Shown piece by piece: positions 5,799 through 6,004 of a stretch of 6,004 nucleotides of DNA. Within the stretch, counting starts at the first letter, position 1, and every line of letters begins with the position of its first letter. Origin of the DNA: Moraxellaceae bacterium UBA2031. GTDB taxonomy: Bacteria; Pseudomonadota; Gammaproteobacteria; Pseudomonadales; Moraxellaceae. A program made the position numbers and the translations under genes. The notes below the pieces were generated by a model that saw nothing but the letters and a program-made list of their open reading frames with translations, did not search any database and was not told the origin of the DNA. The DNA lies in assembly GCA_002333145.1 (NCBI GenBank), contig DDBN01000089.1:5070-11073 (forward strand), read 5' to 3'.

Positions 5799-6004
5799 AT
5801 GCAATCGCTCGACCTTCCCCTGCGCTCGTCCCCTGTTCGAGAAGACACCGCTACGCCTGTATTTGCCGCACGCGGCCATGCTGAAATACCGCTCACTGGC
5901 ACCCTCAAAAGCATCATCAAACGCGATGGTCGTATCGAGCCCTATACGCCAAAAAAACTAAACGGCTGGGGTCGCTGGGCGGCGGATGCAGTGGGTAACA
6001 AGGT
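5799..6004 (+). CDS. nrdA: Ribonucleotide reductase large (alpha) subunit, N-terminal fragment
   Basis: The cytoplasmic alpha subunit reduces ribonucleotides to deoxyribonucleotides for DNA synthesis. Only 68 codons are visible before the right edge. Residues 1-35 are a variable leader. From about residue 37 an ATP-cone begins, with the hallmark KRDGRIEPYTPKKLNGWGRW at 41-60. The ATP-cone is the allosteric site that senses ATP versus dATP in class I enzymes and some class II enzymes. The catalytic cysteines and radical-transfer residues lie outside the window, so class is inferred: a B12 riboswitch in front favours a class I, B12-independent enzyme (nrdA) over adenosylcobalamin-dependent nrdJ. 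The ATG at 5799 lacks a visible Shine-Dalgarno. An in-frame GTG at 5769 would add ten residues but has no better ribosome site. Confidence 0.82.
   Translation, partial: MQSLDLPLRSSPVREDTATPVFAARGHAEIPLTGTLKSIIKRDGRIEPYTPKKLNGWGRWAADAVGNK

Noticed and set aside
5769..5801. GTG start at 5769 for the RNR gene
   Set aside because: It is in frame but has no Shine-Dalgarno. The ATG at 5799 starts a more typical N-terminus, although neither start is well supported by a ribosome site.
5383..5961. Long plus-strand open frame of 192 codons through the riboswitch
   Set aside because: It runs through the structured aptamer and overlaps the RNR start in another frame. The translation is low-complexity and basic, with no recognisable domain.
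1..6004. CRISPR arrays, tRNA or rRNA genes, insertion sequences
   Set aside because: No regularly spaced repeats, tRNA-like cloverleaf, rRNA segment, transposase frame or terminal inverted repeats were seen on either strand.

Overview
The window looks like chromosomal DNA from a hydrocarbon-degrading gammaproteobacterium of the Alcanivorax/Marinobacter type. Support for this is an alkane hydroxylase gene beside an AraC-family regulator, a moderate GC content (roughly mid-50s by eye), and a ribonucleotide reductase gene with NrdR-like and B12-riboswitch control. The genus is an inference from gene content; nothing in the window fixes it.

Layout: (1) 1-800, minus strand: the first two thirds of an integral-membrane alkane 1-monooxygenase (AlkB), running off the left edge. 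(2) 801-949: divergent promoter region with two short inverted repeats. (3) 950-1984, plus strand: a full-length AraC-family regulator, the obvious candidate controller of alkB. (4) 1981-5100, minus strand: a 1039-residue multidomain protein with a phospholipase-D-like nuclease domain, a complete SF2 helicase core and a DUF3427-type C-terminus. It converges on the regulator with a 4-bp overlap of stop codons. (5) 5101-5361: divergent upstream region with a possible 36-codon ORF, then a sigma70-like promoter overlapped by two NrdR-box-like repeats 32 bp apart. (6) 5362-5545: a clear cobalamin riboswitch on the plus strand. (7) 5546-5798: a long leader with hairpins and no recognisable Shine-Dalgarno. 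(8) 5799-6004, plus strand: the start of a ribonucleotide reductase large subunit with an ATP-cone, running off the right edge.

Three independent units are present. alkB and araC form a likely alkane-induced divergon for terminal alkane hydroxylation. The helicase-nuclease is a standalone gene whose architecture suggests DNA processing or defence against foreign DNA, with no methyltransferase or partner visible. The right end is a dNTP-synthesis unit with two apparent layers of control: NrdR, sensing nucleotide status at the promoter, and adenosylcobalamin, sensed in the leader RNA. This fits an organism that switches between a B12-independent and a B12-dependent reductase. The least characterised item is the nuclease-helicase; the best-supported regulatory story is the riboswitch plus tandem NrdR sites.
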